A stretch of 64,000 bases of DNA from JAOABP01 sp964590395 (GCA_964590395.1 CAZPVT010000022.1:16437-80436); one strand, 5' to 3'; positions 8,464 to 16,869 are shown, counted from the first letter of the stretch. Program-made: numbers and translations. Notes: generated by a model from the letters alone, not told the origin.

Positions 8464-9295
8464 CTATTTTGTTATTAGCAAAACCTTGGTTACGGCTGTG
8501 TAAGTATTTCTTCCAAAGGTAAAAATAATTTCGTCTCTCTTGGAAACTGTCTCTTTATCAAAGAAGCGGTCAATTCTTCCAAACACGAGAGCAAAATCTC
8601 TTTTTAATTCCCAGCTTCTCTCCGGGCTATCTTTATCCAATAATACAACAAACAAGCGATTGTCAGCACCAAATCGCTGTGCACCTTGATTTTCATACAG
8701 CCAAACAGCCAACTTTTCAGGTTCGGCTATTGCTGCGGTTGGACTGTAGCCACGGGGCAAATAAGTTACCTTTAAGTCAAAAGGTTGTCCATCAAAGAAA
8801 ATGTCAATCCCCTTTATGTTTTTGAGCGTGGGAATTACTTTGGGATGAGTGCTGATATGCTCCTCAATCAATACCGTCGTCCAGTGGTTAAACCAGGTGC
8901 AGATGACATAATTTGTTACATCACGGTGCAGTCTGGCTTTAACATTATTTACCAAGTCTTCATAGCGCACGAATCTTCGGACATATTCAGCTTGGATTTT
9001 CTGGTCTAATTGCCCCTGAACCACACCCCAGGCAAAATTCTGGACTTTCTTTAATTCCTGCTTCAAATCCTCGTCAGAAATAACCCCCCTCCTTTTCTGA
9101 ATACTCTCAACGTATCTCTGTTTGATAAAATCGTTGACGGTTTTTTCATTTACTCCTTTTGTGAAATTTTTTAATAATCTCGGTTGCCGAACCGGTGTTA
9201 TCCACGCCTAAATTTTGAGCAAGCATTTTTAAGTGGATTAAAGGAATGCAGTTAAGATTCAAATTCAAAACCTCTTTTGGGCTGAAGAGTGGCAT
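8464..9295 (-). pseudogene. Putative type II restriction endonuclease, frameshifted
   Basis: Two minus-strand frames together look like one gene. The first starts at ATG 9295 with a good AGGAGGG site, 12 bases after the methyltransferase stop, and runs 49 codons to a TGA at 9146-9148. The second is open from before a TTG at 9066 to 8464. Removing one base from a six-T run (9167-9172) joins them into about 277 codons. The distal part contains GIDIFFDGQPFDLKV, a D-x(n)-D-x-K arrangement like the PD-(D/E)xK nuclease core. I do not recognise the specific family; the nuclease role rests on this motif and on the position next to a DNA methyltransferase. The frameshift could be real decay or an assembly error. 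Confidence 0.6.
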
Positions 9296-9307
9296 ATTTT
9301 TACCCTC

Positions 9308-10180
9308 CTATTTCTTCTTGAAAAGCATAATATATTCATGTTTAAATACATAAAGCCCGCCCACCAATGCCCGGTAGCGCCACAGTTCCCGCTGATTTCT
9401 TTTGCCCCTCGTCTCCTCAATGTTTTTGACAATTATGCTTTTCAATAAATAGTTTCTTTTCAACACCTCCTGCAGACAATAAAACCCCAGTGGTATCCAT
9501 TCACCCTTAGAGTACTTATCTCCAATCACCAGGGCAAAATAGCGTCCTTTTTCTAAATATGGTGTTGCATTATCCACCACCGCGCCAAACATCTTTAAAA
9601 ACTCCTCGGTATTTCGGGCATTGGAGAAGTCTGACTTGTTTTGGGAAAACTTGATAATGTCGTGATAGGGCGGATGCATAATAAGCAGTTGGACCTTGGT
9701 TATGCCATATTTATTTAGAATCTGTTTTATATCGATTGTTCTGCTATCACCAACCACTACCTCGGTAAATACATTATCTTTATTTTGCTCTTTCTCAATT
9801 AACCATTTTGCCCGCTGTGCCACTTCAGGATTTAACTCGATTCCAACTCCGTTTCTACCCAATCTCCGGCACTCAATCAAGGTTGTTCCACTGCCGACAA
9901 AGGCATCCAGAACCCAATCACCCTTTTTGGTATATCTCAGCATCATTTGCCGGGGAATCTGGGGAATAAAATTACCCCAATACCAGCCCAGGTGGGCACC
10001 AGAAGAGTCCCGCTTATCCAATATCCAGAGGCTATCAGTAATAATCTCCTCATATTCTTTCCACCGGAGAAGATTTATATCATTAACTTTGCTCGTTTTT
10101 ACCCTCTGGGCACCATCTTTTAATCGCCTTAAATAATACCTTGCCCTTTCCAGTGTCTGCGACGCTAAAATCTGATCCAG
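9308..10180 (-). CDS. DNA methyltransferase (N4-cytosine/N6-adenine type), 5' end disrupted
   Basis: SAM-dependent DNA methylase. The SAM-binding motif DAFVGSGTT and the catalytic motif HPPYHD are clear, as is the GVGIELN strand. The first acceptable start codon is the TTG at 10021, but the same frame continues upstream to 10180, and the upstream part (RWKEYEEIITDSLW then KRDSSGAHLGWYWGNF) reads as normal protein leading into the catalytic domain. That stretch has no ATG, GTG or TTG and is bounded by the TAA (10181-10183) of the 91-codon frame before it. So either an unusual start is used, or a nonsense change split a longer gene beginning at 10456. It is followed by the frameshifted nuclease gene, making a likely damaged restriction-modification pair. 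Confidence 0.75.
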   Translation of the reverse strand: MDQILASQTLERARYYLRRLKDGAQRVKTSKVNDINLLRWKEYEEIITDSLWILDKRDSSGAHLGWYWGNFIPQIPRQMMLRYTKKGDWVLDAFVGSGTTLIECRRLGRNGVGIELNPEVAQRAKWLIEKEQNKDNVFTEVVVGDSRTIDIKQILNKYGITKVQLLIMHPPYHDIIKFSQNKSDFSNARNTEEFLKMFGAVVDNATPYLEKGRYFALVIGDKYSKGEWIPLGFYCLQEVLKRNYLLKSIIVKNIEETRGKRNQRELWRYRALVGGLYVFKHEYIMLFKKK

Positions 10181-10456
10181 TTACGATTTAAGGGCAGCCC
10201 GGCGCAGGGTTATGGTTTCGCCGTTGGCGGTAATGTTTAAGATGCCATCGGTGTCCTTTTGGCAAAAGGTTATGATAGATCGCAGGTTAAGGACGCGGTT
10301 TTTTATTTCCGCAAGACCGCCGGTATTAGCAATGTTTTCTATTGCTTGAACAAAACGGTCTTTGTTCAAGATGACCACACCATTATCCGCGGTTGGTGGA
10401 TTTAGCAAAAACAAGGAATCGCTGGATTTTTCTCGGGCGCTATTTAACCTTTTCAT
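10181..10456 (-). CDS. Unknown 91-residue protein, possibly the N-terminal part of the next gene
   Basis: I do not recognise this protein. It is hydrophilic, with no signal peptide or cysteine motif and an N-terminal MKRLNSAREKSSD. Its TAA stop is followed directly, in the same frame, by the methyltransferase frame, which itself lacks a start codon. A promoter with TATAAT sits about 60 bases upstream of the ATG, so this is where transcription of the unit should begin. Two readings are possible: a small independent gene ahead of the methylase, or the front of a single methylase gene of about 380 codons broken by one nonsense codon. No strong ribosome-binding site is visible. Confidence 0.5.
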   Translation of the reverse strand: MKRLNSAREKSSDSLFLLNPPTADNGVVILNKDRFVQAIENIANTGGLAEIKNRVLNLRSIITFCQKDTDGILNITANGETITLRRAALKS

Positions 10457-10715
10457 AAATCTCGGTTGTTATGCGGGCTAAAACAGGCAAAAGGTGCTAA
10501 AGGTTGTCTCACACCGTATTATAAAGCGGACAAACGGAACGGTCAAGTTGTAATCAATTAAAGATTAATTGTTAGGGTAAAACTAAGGTTTATGGTTAAA
10601 CAACCAAAGCAGGTTGGCAAGGGCACGGATTAAGTGGGTGCCGTTAGGCATAAAAGGCGAACAATAGAGGGAGCAAAAGGATTGCAACCTTTATTCTTGT
10701 GGTATATACTGTTGG
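10457..10715. other. Intergenic region between the two restriction-modification units
   Basis: Holds the promoter for the 10456 unit. The rest (10547-10715), between it and the end of the second nuclease gene, is without a gene, clear terminator or repeat that I can see. Confidence 0.6.
10518..10546 (-). promoter_or_regulatory. Promoter upstream of first restriction-modification unit
   Basis: Minus strand: TTGACC (10541-10546), 17-base spacer, a perfect TATAAT (10518-10523). Leader of about 55 bases to the ATG at 10456. Confidence 0.7.
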
Positions 10716-11366
10716 TTAGAACTCAATAAAATGTTCCAACTCATCCTCTATTTTCTCCAAATTTAATAATACCTTCGCCCGTCGTGGACTTCCATCGGCA
10801 TTTCTGAAGTCCTCTTGAAACGAACCGCATTTAATCAGGGTCTCATCGGTGATTTTAATAAACGAAATTTGCTGTAAATTGAAAGAAACCTTTCTCAATC
10901 TTGACCATGCGCCCCTTCTTATCCTTTCAATAGAGTAATCTGATAAGCCACCTTTCAATGCTTCATGCCATTTCTGAAATGTCCTATCCTCGTCATTATA
11001 CAATACCTTTCCCAAGGCAAGAATTAAGCCGACTGCACCATAATCTTTAATCCCGTTGGCGGTTGCTTCACTGTCATTAACAATAATCTGGTGACTGCTT
11101 GTATTCATCGCATGTGCTTTGAAATCCCAAGGAATGTTCTTAAAAGCATCGAACCTAACATTTCCATATTTCGGGCCCGGCATTTGCATAATATTTGATA
11201 AGTGTCTTTCACATAAGAATTGAAAATAAAATCCAATCCATTCCATCTGCTTCCATTGAGGATAACCGGCATCTTTCATTTCTAAAATAGATTTTCTACC
11301 ATCCCAAATTTTGGGGATATACTCTAATTTTTCGCCAATTTGTTTAGCGGTTCTTAAAAAAGTCAT
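10716..11366 (-). CDS. Putative type II restriction endonuclease
   Basis: 216-residue protein whose ATG overlaps the stop of the adjacent DNA methyltransferase by 4 bases (ATGA), the classic layout of a type II pair. A candidate PD-(D/E)xK core is visible as VRFDAFKNIPWDFKAHAM: Asp, then D-x-K about ten residues later, preceded by helix-forming sequence. I cannot assign the recognition site or the specific nuclease subfamily from sequence alone. The gene is distinctly A/T-rich like its partner methylase, suggesting joint acquisition. Unlike the pair at 8464-10456, both genes here are intact. Confidence 0.72.
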   Translation of the reverse strand: MTFLRTAKQIGEKLEYIPKIWDGRKSILEMKDAGYPQWKQMEWIGFYFQFLCERHLSNIMQMPGPKYGNVRFDAFKNIPWDFKAHAMNTSSHQIIVNDSEATANGIKDYGAVGLILALGKVLYNDEDRTFQKWHEALKGGLSDYSIERIRRGAWSRLRKVSFNLQQISFIKITDETLIKCGSFQEDFRNADGSPRRAKVLLNLEKIEDELEHFIEF

Positions 11367-12229
11367 TTTCTTCCCTTCTTATCAAATAGAGTTAATCGCT
11401 GGTGTTTTTTTATTTCTTCTTCGTCTTTTATTCTATAAATGTTTCCCTCTAACCTCTTATTTGCAAATTCATAATACTCTTTAACAATTTCAAACCCAAT
11501 ATATTGCCTGTTTAATAATTTACTAACAACCGCCACCTGTCCAGAACCTAAAAAGGGGTCTAAAACAACATCACCTTTCTCGCTGGAATATTGCAAAATC
11601 TTCTTTATCAATTCCGCAGGCAATTTTGTGGGGGTCTTTTGGTCGCCTGTCCAATATTCTCTTTTTATTATCCAGACATCCTCCTTATCTTTATAATGCA
11701 AACTTTTGCCTTCCGCATCATCTTCTTCTTTTCCATATCTTGCATAAGGGAAGAATTTTCTCTTTTTGTCATTTTTACAGACATAAAGGCAATGATAGTG
11801 TGAAGTAACGAATCTCCTTTTTGTTACTAATCCAAACTGGTATTTCCAGATAATGTGGTTTACTGTGATAAAACGCAATTCATCAATCGCGGTTAGAATA
11901 TCTTTAAGATTATTCCACCCGGAGAAAACATACATACTGCCCGAATCCTTGAGGACCCGATACACCTCTTTCATCCATTTTATTGTAAAACCGTAGTATT
12001 CTTCTTTTGGTATTTCATTATAGCCTTCTAAAACCCGAGAATGTGTTCGATGGTAATTATTTCTTTTTGCCTTGAAATCGATCGCAAACGGCGGGTCGGT
12101 GATAACAAGGTCAATGGTATTATCTGGAATATGCTTCATCCCAACGATGCAATCCATATTATAAATTTTATTAAATTCTAATTTTTCTGTCTCTTCTACC
12201 TTATCAACAATATTGCTTAACTCAGTCAT
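11363..12229 (-). CDS. Type II DNA methyltransferase, beta-class layout
   Basis: Methylates adenine N6 or cytosine N4 in DNA, using SAM. The catalytic motif ITDPPFAID precedes the SAM-binding motif LDPFLGSGQVA, which is the beta-class order, and the C-terminal FEIVKEYYEFANKRL follows it. At 288 residues it is full length. It protects against the overlapping nuclease gene downstream. Its own promoter lies inside the 3' end of the gene at 12286; a modest GGCAGG site precedes the ATG. Base composition is visibly more A/T-rich than the flanking ruv and sigma genes, consistent with horizontal transfer. Confidence 0.88.
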   Translation of the reverse strand: MTELSNIVDKVEETEKLEFNKIYNMDCIVGMKHIPDNTIDLVITDPPFAIDFKAKRNNYHRTHSRVLEGYNEIPKEEYYGFTIKWMKEVYRVLKDSGSMYVFSGWNNLKDILTAIDELRFITVNHIIWKYQFGLVTKRRFVTSHYHCLYVCKNDKKRKFFPYARYGKEEDDAEGKSLHYKDKEDVWIIKREYWTGDQKTPTKLPAELIKKILQYSSEKGDVVLDPFLGSGQVAVVSKLLNRQYIGFEIVKEYYEFANKRLEGNIYRIKDEEEIKKHQRLTLFDKKGRK

Positions 12230-12270
12230 ATCTACCTGCCTTTTTTCTGTCCATACTTTTGTCTTATGTT

Positions 12271-12299
12271 AAGATATAAAAACCATTATTTACTGTCAA
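12271..12299 (-). promoter_or_regulatory. Promoter of intact restriction-modification pair
   Basis: Minus strand: TTGACA (12294-12299), 17-base spacer, TATCTT (12271-12276). The -35 box falls in the last codons of the upstream Panacea-like gene. Leader about 35-40 bases. Confidence 0.5.
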
Positions 12300-13068
12300 G
12301 CAGTCTGTTTTTGGGTGTGGGGCCAAGTTTTTCCGGCAGAATTTTTTGGAGGATTTCCGAGCGGGTGGTGTATTCGGGGTAGCGGAGGTAGACATAGCGG
12401 AGGAGAGAGGACAGGGGAAGTGAGCCGAACTGGGCTTTGATGATTTTTAAGCCCGGGGCAAGGTTTTTCTGTTTGCGCTGCGCCTTTTCAAACAGGACCC
12501 GGGCAAATCTTTTGCCTTTGGGTGTTAAGGTGATTAAAAGTTGGGCAGAGTCCAGCCTTTCGGTTTTGCCGATGCCGGAGTTGAGGAGAATCAGTTGACG
12601 GACGGTCTCAAGTTCGGCTTGAATAAAAGGGGGAGCACCGGGTTTGAGTTCTTCTGCCCGGATAAGTCCGGTATGAAGGAGGAGGTCTAAGTCGTCGTAG
12701 AGTTGCGGGGCAAATGGTCCGAGTTTGTAGGGGACAAACCGGTAGGGGTTGCGCACCAGTTGGTCAATTCCCAGTTCCTGGCAGGCAAGAAACAGGAGTT
12801 TGGTTATCCGGGTCATTCCGAGCAGGGGTTCAGCGGTCTGGCCGGTTCTGCCCTGGGCAAAGAGAAGTAAAAGGATGAGGTCTTTGCGGTCGCTGAGCCG
12901 GATTTTTTGAGGTGGTCTGGAGAGGCGTAGAAGGAGACGCCGGTATGCCGGCAGGTTGAGTTGGTGTCTTACCCGCGCGTAGAGGGTTTTCTCGTCAAGT
13001 CTGGTTATCTGGCGGTCAAGGTGCTGTTTTAGTTGCTCAAAAAGTTTTTTGATCTCAAGTTCATTCAT
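12286..13068 (-). CDS. Panacea/SocA-like (DUF4065-like) domain protein coupled to an ECF sigma factor
   Basis: 260-residue basic soluble protein. The middle (about residues 80-135) has RITKLLFLACQELG, then FVPYKLGPFAPQLYDDLDLL and GLI, which resembles the Panacea/DUF4065 pattern (K-LL-a, y-yGPf, lyddl-L, GLI) found in SocA-type antitoxins. The N-terminal ~75 residues are helical and unassigned. There are no membrane segments and no zinc-binding Cys/His set, so it is not a classical ZAS anti-sigma factor. It overlaps the sigma-factor gene by 8 bases. A regulatory, possibly anti-sigma, role is inference from the overlap alone. The domain call is from pattern memory and should be checked by profile search. 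Confidence 0.55.
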   Translation of the reverse strand: MNELEIKKLFEQLKQHLDRQITRLDEKTLYARVRHQLNLPAYRRLLLRLSRPPQKIRLSDRKDLILLLLFAQGRTGQTAEPLLGMTRITKLLFLACQELGIDQLVRNPYRFVPYKLGPFAPQLYDDLDLLLHTGLIRAEELKPGAPPFIQAELETVRQLILLNSGIGKTERLDSAQLLITLTPKGKRFARVLFEKAQRKQKNLAPGLKIIKAQFGSLPLSSLLRYVYLRYPEYTTRSEILQKILPEKLGPTPKNRLLDSK

Positions 13069-13639
13069 CTTTACCTCCCAGATATAGCCGGCGGAGCCGG
13101 TCTTTTGCCCTTTTCAGGCGCATCGCCACCGCGTTTTTGGTTTTGCCCAGTGTTTTTGCGATCTCCTCCAGGGTGAGTTCGTTTATGTAGTAAAGGATGA
13201 GGATGTTGCGATCGGATACCGGGAGAAGTTCGAGATAGTTGCGGAGTTTGATTATTCCCGGTGGGGTTGATTCAGGTTCGGTTTGGGCGCTGTTTTCAGG
13301 GCAGTTTTCAATCGGCACCGTTGCCAGTTGCCGTTTTCTTTTGCGGTGGTGCCGGGCGATGCGGTTTAAGGCAATCCGGATAAGCCAGGTGGAGAGCCGG
13401 CAGGTGCCGCGAAATTTTTTTATGCCCTGGCAGGCATCAGCAAAGGTCTCAATTGCTGCATCCTCTGCCTCTGCAGGGTCTGTGAGCCGGGCAAGACAGA
13501 GGCGGAGAATTATCTGCCAGTACCGGTTGAAGAGTTTTTCAAACGCACCCGGGGCGCCGGTTTTGAGTTCAAGAAGGAGTTTTTTCTCCTCATCCGGCAG
13601 TTTTCCGGGCATATCGTTATCATAATCTTTGCTTTCCAT
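13061..13639 (-). CDS. ECF-type RNA polymerase sigma factor
   Basis: Alternative sigma factor of 192 residues. Region 2 is seen as LFNRYWQIILRLCLARL with ETFADACQGIKKFRG and STWLIRIALNR; region 4 is a helix-turn-helix, LTLEEIAKTLGKTKNAVAMRLKRAKDRL. A polar linker rich in Glu, Pro and Thr joins them. It directs polymerase to an unknown regulon. The downstream gene overlaps by 8 bases and may be its regulator. A weak promoter-like pair (TTTTAC, 16 bases, TATTAT at 13663-13690, minus strand) lies upstream with a leader of about 20 bases. There is no strong ribosome-binding site. Confidence 0.92.
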   Translation of the reverse strand: MESKDYDNDMPGKLPDEEKKLLLELKTGAPGAFEKLFNRYWQIILRLCLARLTDPAEAEDAAIETFADACQGIKKFRGTCRLSTWLIRIALNRIARHHRKRKRQLATVPIENCPENSAQTEPESTPPGIIKLRNYLELLPVSDRNILILYYINELTLEEIAKTLGKTKNAVAMRLKRAKDRLRRLYLGGKDE

Positions 13640-14033
13640 CGGTCAAACCCTTTCGCCTCTATATAATAAGATGCAAAAACGGGTGTAAAATTAACAGGTA
13701 TTTTATAAGTCTTTAATTATCAGCTGCTTGTCAATCTGGGGACTGGTGTTGCCTGCCCGGGGAGCAGTTATGGGGACGGTTATGAGCAGGGCTGTTATGT
13801 CCGTAATCAGCAGGATATGGGTCGGGGTTGGGATCAGGGTTCTGTCAGTGGTTTGGGTGCTGGTAATTGGGATGGTTGGTTTGATGGTTTTGGTTTGGGC
13901 TGATGGTTTGGTTGGTGATATGGTAAATGGTGTGGTGTAGTTGATGATGATGGGCAGGGTGAGGATGGTGATATAAGCAGGGGTTTTGGGTGTGGTGGAT
14001 AGGGGGATGGTGTAATGGTTAAGACGGTTATTT
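13640..14033. other. G/T-rich, C-poor intergenic stretch
   Basis: About 390 bases between divergent genes. From about 13820 to 14030 the plus strand is built almost only of G, T and A, with very few C. Read in the frame of base 13736 it gives a Gly/Asp/Trp/Tyr-rich peptide with recurring GGT codons, open to a TGA at 13901 and then broken by further stops. The minus strand is open for 126 codons but reads as Thr/Pro/Ile low complexity. I call no gene; it could be the remnant of a glycine-rich coding sequence. Confidence 0.5.
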
Positions 14034-14061
14034 TTGACCCGAGGATTTTGCCGGCTAAAAT
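14034..14061 (+). promoter_or_regulatory. Promoter of secreted C39-like protease gene
   Basis: TTGACC (14034-14039), 16-base spacer, TAAAAT (14056-14061). The leader is about 25 bases and holds the AAGGAG site used by the ATG at 14093. Confidence 0.75.
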
Positions 14062-14092
14062 AGACAGTTAGCAATTTAACCAAGGAGTGAAT

Positions 14093-16228
14093 ATGCGGAT
14101 ATTTTTAAGTGTGATTTTGATCTTTCTGCCGGTTTGGGCGCTTAATCTGCCTGAACCCGGCGAGAGACCACCGAACGCGGTGGATTTTGCTACGGTGCAG
14201 ATGCTGGCGCGGAAAAAGGCAGAGGCAGAATGGGGCAAGTGTCAGCCTGGTCCGGTGGTGCCTTATGTTGATGAGCAGGGTCAGACCGTTGCTTATATGT
14301 TTCATTTCCGGGTGGATGGTAAGCAATTTCCGGATTATGAGCAGGTGGTTAAGGATATTCATCTGGAGCGGGCAGGGTTGACAGCCAATACTAACCTTGT
14401 CAACTGGCGGTCAAAGTATGCGCATATTTTAATCTCTGCCCGTTATGATCGGACACCGATTGTGTGTTACGGTTACGGCACGAGCGCCTATTATGCGGTG
14501 GGGCCTGAGGGTTTGCGCCGGGCAAGGGCAATTTTAGGTGATGATGCGTATCTGAGTAGAATTTATTTTATTTTGCCGGTAACATTTCTGGAGTTCAGTA
14601 ATCCGGCAGGGGAGCGGGTGATCTTCTCCTGCCATTTTGAGCAGGTCTGGTATTCAAGGGAGGATTTTGCCTTTTATGTTGCTAAGCAGAGGGCAGAGGC
14701 GGGTCTGGTTGCCGAGGATCCGGTGGCAGTTGCCCATTATCAGCGGGAGTGGGATGAGGCGTTAAGCCGGGATTTTTCCAGGTGGAATGCGGTCTATGTG
14801 CCAGATGCGGACCGGGCGCCTTTTTATGATTGGAGTTATGGTTGCACACCTTCCGCCTCAGCGATGGTGATGGGCTATCTGGACCGGGCAAGGGGTTATG
14901 GTCGGCTGGTTGACTGGTTCTGGCAGAGATGGGATATGGTTGAAGGGGAGTGGGACAAGCAGATTCCAAATGTCCAGCGGGAGTGTGCGCTGTGGATGTT
15001 TACCGATACCACGAGGGGTGGGACGATGATTGGGGCAATCGGTCAGGGGTTGTATCTGGTGGCTTACGAGAATGGCTATCCCGATTTTGAGGTGGTTGAG
15101 GAGTTGGGGCATAGTGGTAATGACTGGGCATGGGAGAGGATTGTGCAGGAGATTGATTCAGGTTATGCTATGGTCTGGTCTGCAATCTGGGCGGTTCATT
15201 CCCTTGCCGCTTACGGTTATCGGACCCCGGATAAGGATATCTATGTCCACAATACCTGGTGGCAGCCTGCAGAGTGGTGGCACTACTCTGGACCGGAGCG
15301 CTCCCATGTGGCATCACCGCATCCGGCTGGTAATGACCCGCACCAGTTGCAACTGGTTTATCCGCTGGGTGACACCTTTTATAACTCAATTGGCAGGGGC
15401 GAGACTCTGCAGATCGGTGATACGGTTCGGGTCAGGTGGAATAACTTTAGCAATCCTGCAGACTGGGTAACGATTGAGATTTCTTTTGATGCGGGCAGGA
15501 GCTGGACCCAGTTGGACAGTGTGCGGGATCTGGGTTATTATGACTGGGTAATTTCCCCAAACTATCCGGCACAGGAGTCGGTGCGGTTGCGGTTGCGGCA
15601 GTATTATCAGGGTGAGTTGACCGCGGCAGATGGTAGTTTTGGCTGTTTCCGTTTGGTGCGGGAGCCGTTGCCCCCGAAGTATCTTGCACCACCGAGCGGT
15701 CTACCGGTTGCCTCATCACCGGTGGTTTTGCTTGTTGATACCCTAAGGACCGACTTTGACTCCACCTATTTTGTCGTTTGGCGCGGGACAACCGACACGG
15801 TCTGGCGTCAGGCAGGTGTTGCCCGTGCCTGCACGGTGCCCGAGCGGGTGCTTGGCTATAACCAGACATATAAGTGGATGTGCCGGGCGCATAACCGGTT
15901 TGGCTGGGGTGATTTTGGGCCGATCTGGACCTTCCGGGTGGCGTTTAATCCTGGAGTTGAGGAGGGACAGAATGGTGGTTGGCGCGGTTTAGCCGGAAGT
16001 ACGGTCTGGCGGTTGAATCGGGGACCGGTCAGGATCGGCACCGGCGAAGAGGTGATAGTTTACAGCATCGCGGGTGAGAGGGTGCGGGTGTTGAAGCCGA
16101 ACGGTCAGGGGCAAATTTTCTGGGATTTGCGGGATGAGAATGGTAACCGTCTGCAGGCAGGCATGTATTTTCTCCGTTACAAGGCTAAAAGTCGGTCCGG
16201 CGTTAGAAAACTGGTTATTCTGAACTGA
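14093..16228 (+). CDS. Secreted C39-like cysteine peptidase with C-terminal sorting tail
   Basis: Start chosen at ATG 14093, 5 bases after AAGGAG (the GTG at 14087 overlaps that site). Residues 1-16 are a signal peptide ending in VWA. Around residue 249 the motif DWSYGCTPSASAMVMGYLD, and around 368 AVHSLAAYGY followed by DIYVHNTWW, supply the Cys and His (and Asp/Asn) pattern of papain-fold Peptidase_C39-like domains. A beta-sandwich region follows (about 460-520), then a fibronectin-like segment (about 530-620). The last ~65 residues form a type IX/FlgD-like sorting tail with IAGERVRVL, GNRLQAGMYFLRY and a final KLVILN. Predicted to be exported and attached to or released from the surface. 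Substrate unknown. Confidence 0.8.
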   Translation: MRIFLSVILIFLPVWALNLPEPGERPPNAVDFATVQMLARKKAEAEWGKCQPGPVVPYVDEQGQTVAYMFHFRVDGKQFPDYEQVVKDIHLERAGLTANTNLVNWRSKYAHILISARYDRTPIVCYGYGTSAYYAVGPEGLRRARAILGDDAYLSRIYFILPVTFLEFSNPAGERVIFSCHFEQVWYSREDFAFYVAKQRAEAGLVAEDPVAVAHYQREWDEALSRDFSRWNAVYVPDADRAPFYDWSYGCTPSASAMVMGYLDRARGYGRLVDWFWQRWDMVEGEWDKQIPNVQRECALWMFTDTTRGGTMIGAIGQGLYLVAYENGYPDFEVVEELGHSGNDWAWERIVQEIDSGYAMVWSAIWAVHSLAAYGYRTPDKDIYVHNTWWQPAEWWHYSGPERSHVASPHPAGNDPHQLQLVYPLGDTFYNSIGRGETLQIGDTVRVRWNNFSNPADWVTIEISFDAGRSWTQLDSVRDLGYYDWVISPNYPAQESVRLRLRQYYQGELTAADGSFGCFRLVREPLPPKYLAPPSGLPVASSPVVLLVDTLRTDFDSTYFVVWRGTTDTVWRQAGVARACTVPERVLGYNQTYKWMCRAHNRFGWGDFGPIWTFRVAFNPGVEEGQNGGWRGLAGSTVWRLNRGPVRIGTGEEVIVYSIAGERVRVLKPNGQGQIFWDLRDENGNRLQAGMYFLRYKAKSRSGVRKLVILN

Positions 16229-16236
16229 CGTTAAAT

Positions 16237-16737
16237 TTAATAACTATCCTGCTGGGTTAGCTCCTTTTCCATTCTGTCCGCGGCGAACGCCACCGCCTTA
16301 ATTATGTTGTCAATGTGAAGGGCTTTTTCGTCTGCGCTGATTTTTGCACAAAACCGGACGATTCTTGTTGCGCCATCAGAACTCACCAGGACATCAAACG
16401 ACCCGATTTTCTTTTCGTAACTGGATTCGAGCAGTCGGTTAGCAATCTCCACGGGTATCAGCCCGGTGCACTTATAGACCGGAGCCCAGATCTCTCGAAT
16501 TTCCGTAATATTCATCCGTTGTGTGCCGGAATTAATGAAGCATACCTGAGTGCGGTCTCCTTCAGTTGGAAAGAGCAGTTTGAAGTCATTGTCGCTGTCA
16601 ATCTCGTAACTATAGCCCAGTTCTTCGAGGGCTGCTTTCACCCGGGCATCAGCCTCTTCAGCGGCTGCCACAAACTGGACCAGCCCGAGCAGAATGATGA
16701 TGCCCAAAGCCATGGTTATAAAGTTATGGCGTTGCAT
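16237..16737 (-). CDS. Exported small protein, YbjN-like fold possible
   Basis: 166 residues with an N-terminal signal peptide (hydrophobic 8-24, ending VAAAEE). The mature part alternates strands and helices with two cysteines (VCFINSG and VYKCTGL) and a third in VRFCAKI, and an overall pattern like the YbjN/type III chaperone-like fold (ALEELGYSYEID, then LLFPTEGDRTQVCF). That resemblance is a guess. An AAGGAG site precedes the ATG. It converges on the protease gene with a gap of only 8 bases. Function unknown. Confidence 0.6.
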   Translation of the reverse strand: MQRHNFITMALGIIILLGLVQFVAAAEEADARVKAALEELGYSYEIDSDNDFKLLFPTEGDRTQVCFINSGTQRMNITEIREIWAPVYKCTGLIPVEIANRLLESSYEKKIGSFDVLVSSDGATRIVRFCAKISADEKALHIDNIIKAVAFAADRMEKELTQQDSY

Positions 16738-16841
16738 AGTTAACTCCTTTTTGTGTTAAGTGTTATCTCCCTCCATGGAAGCGAGAAAGTTCAACAGGGG
16801 GAGACAGCAGAATTTTAAGCGAACAACTTTCTTTGTCAAGT

Positions 16842-16869
16842 TTGCCTTGAGCTGTTTTTTCGGGATAAT
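16842..16869 (+). promoter_or_regulatory. Possible promoter of hutI
   Basis: TTGCCT (16842-16847), 16-base spacer, GATAAT (16864-16869), 9 bases before the ATG at 16879. It follows the same geometry as the leaderless promoters but has a weaker -35 box. Confidence 0.4.

Noticed and set aside
13703..14083. 126-codon open frame on the minus strand between the sigma factor and the secreted protease
   Set aside because: Thr/Pro/Ile low complexity caused by the G/T-rich composition of the other strand; no ribosome-binding site or promoter and no protein-like pattern.
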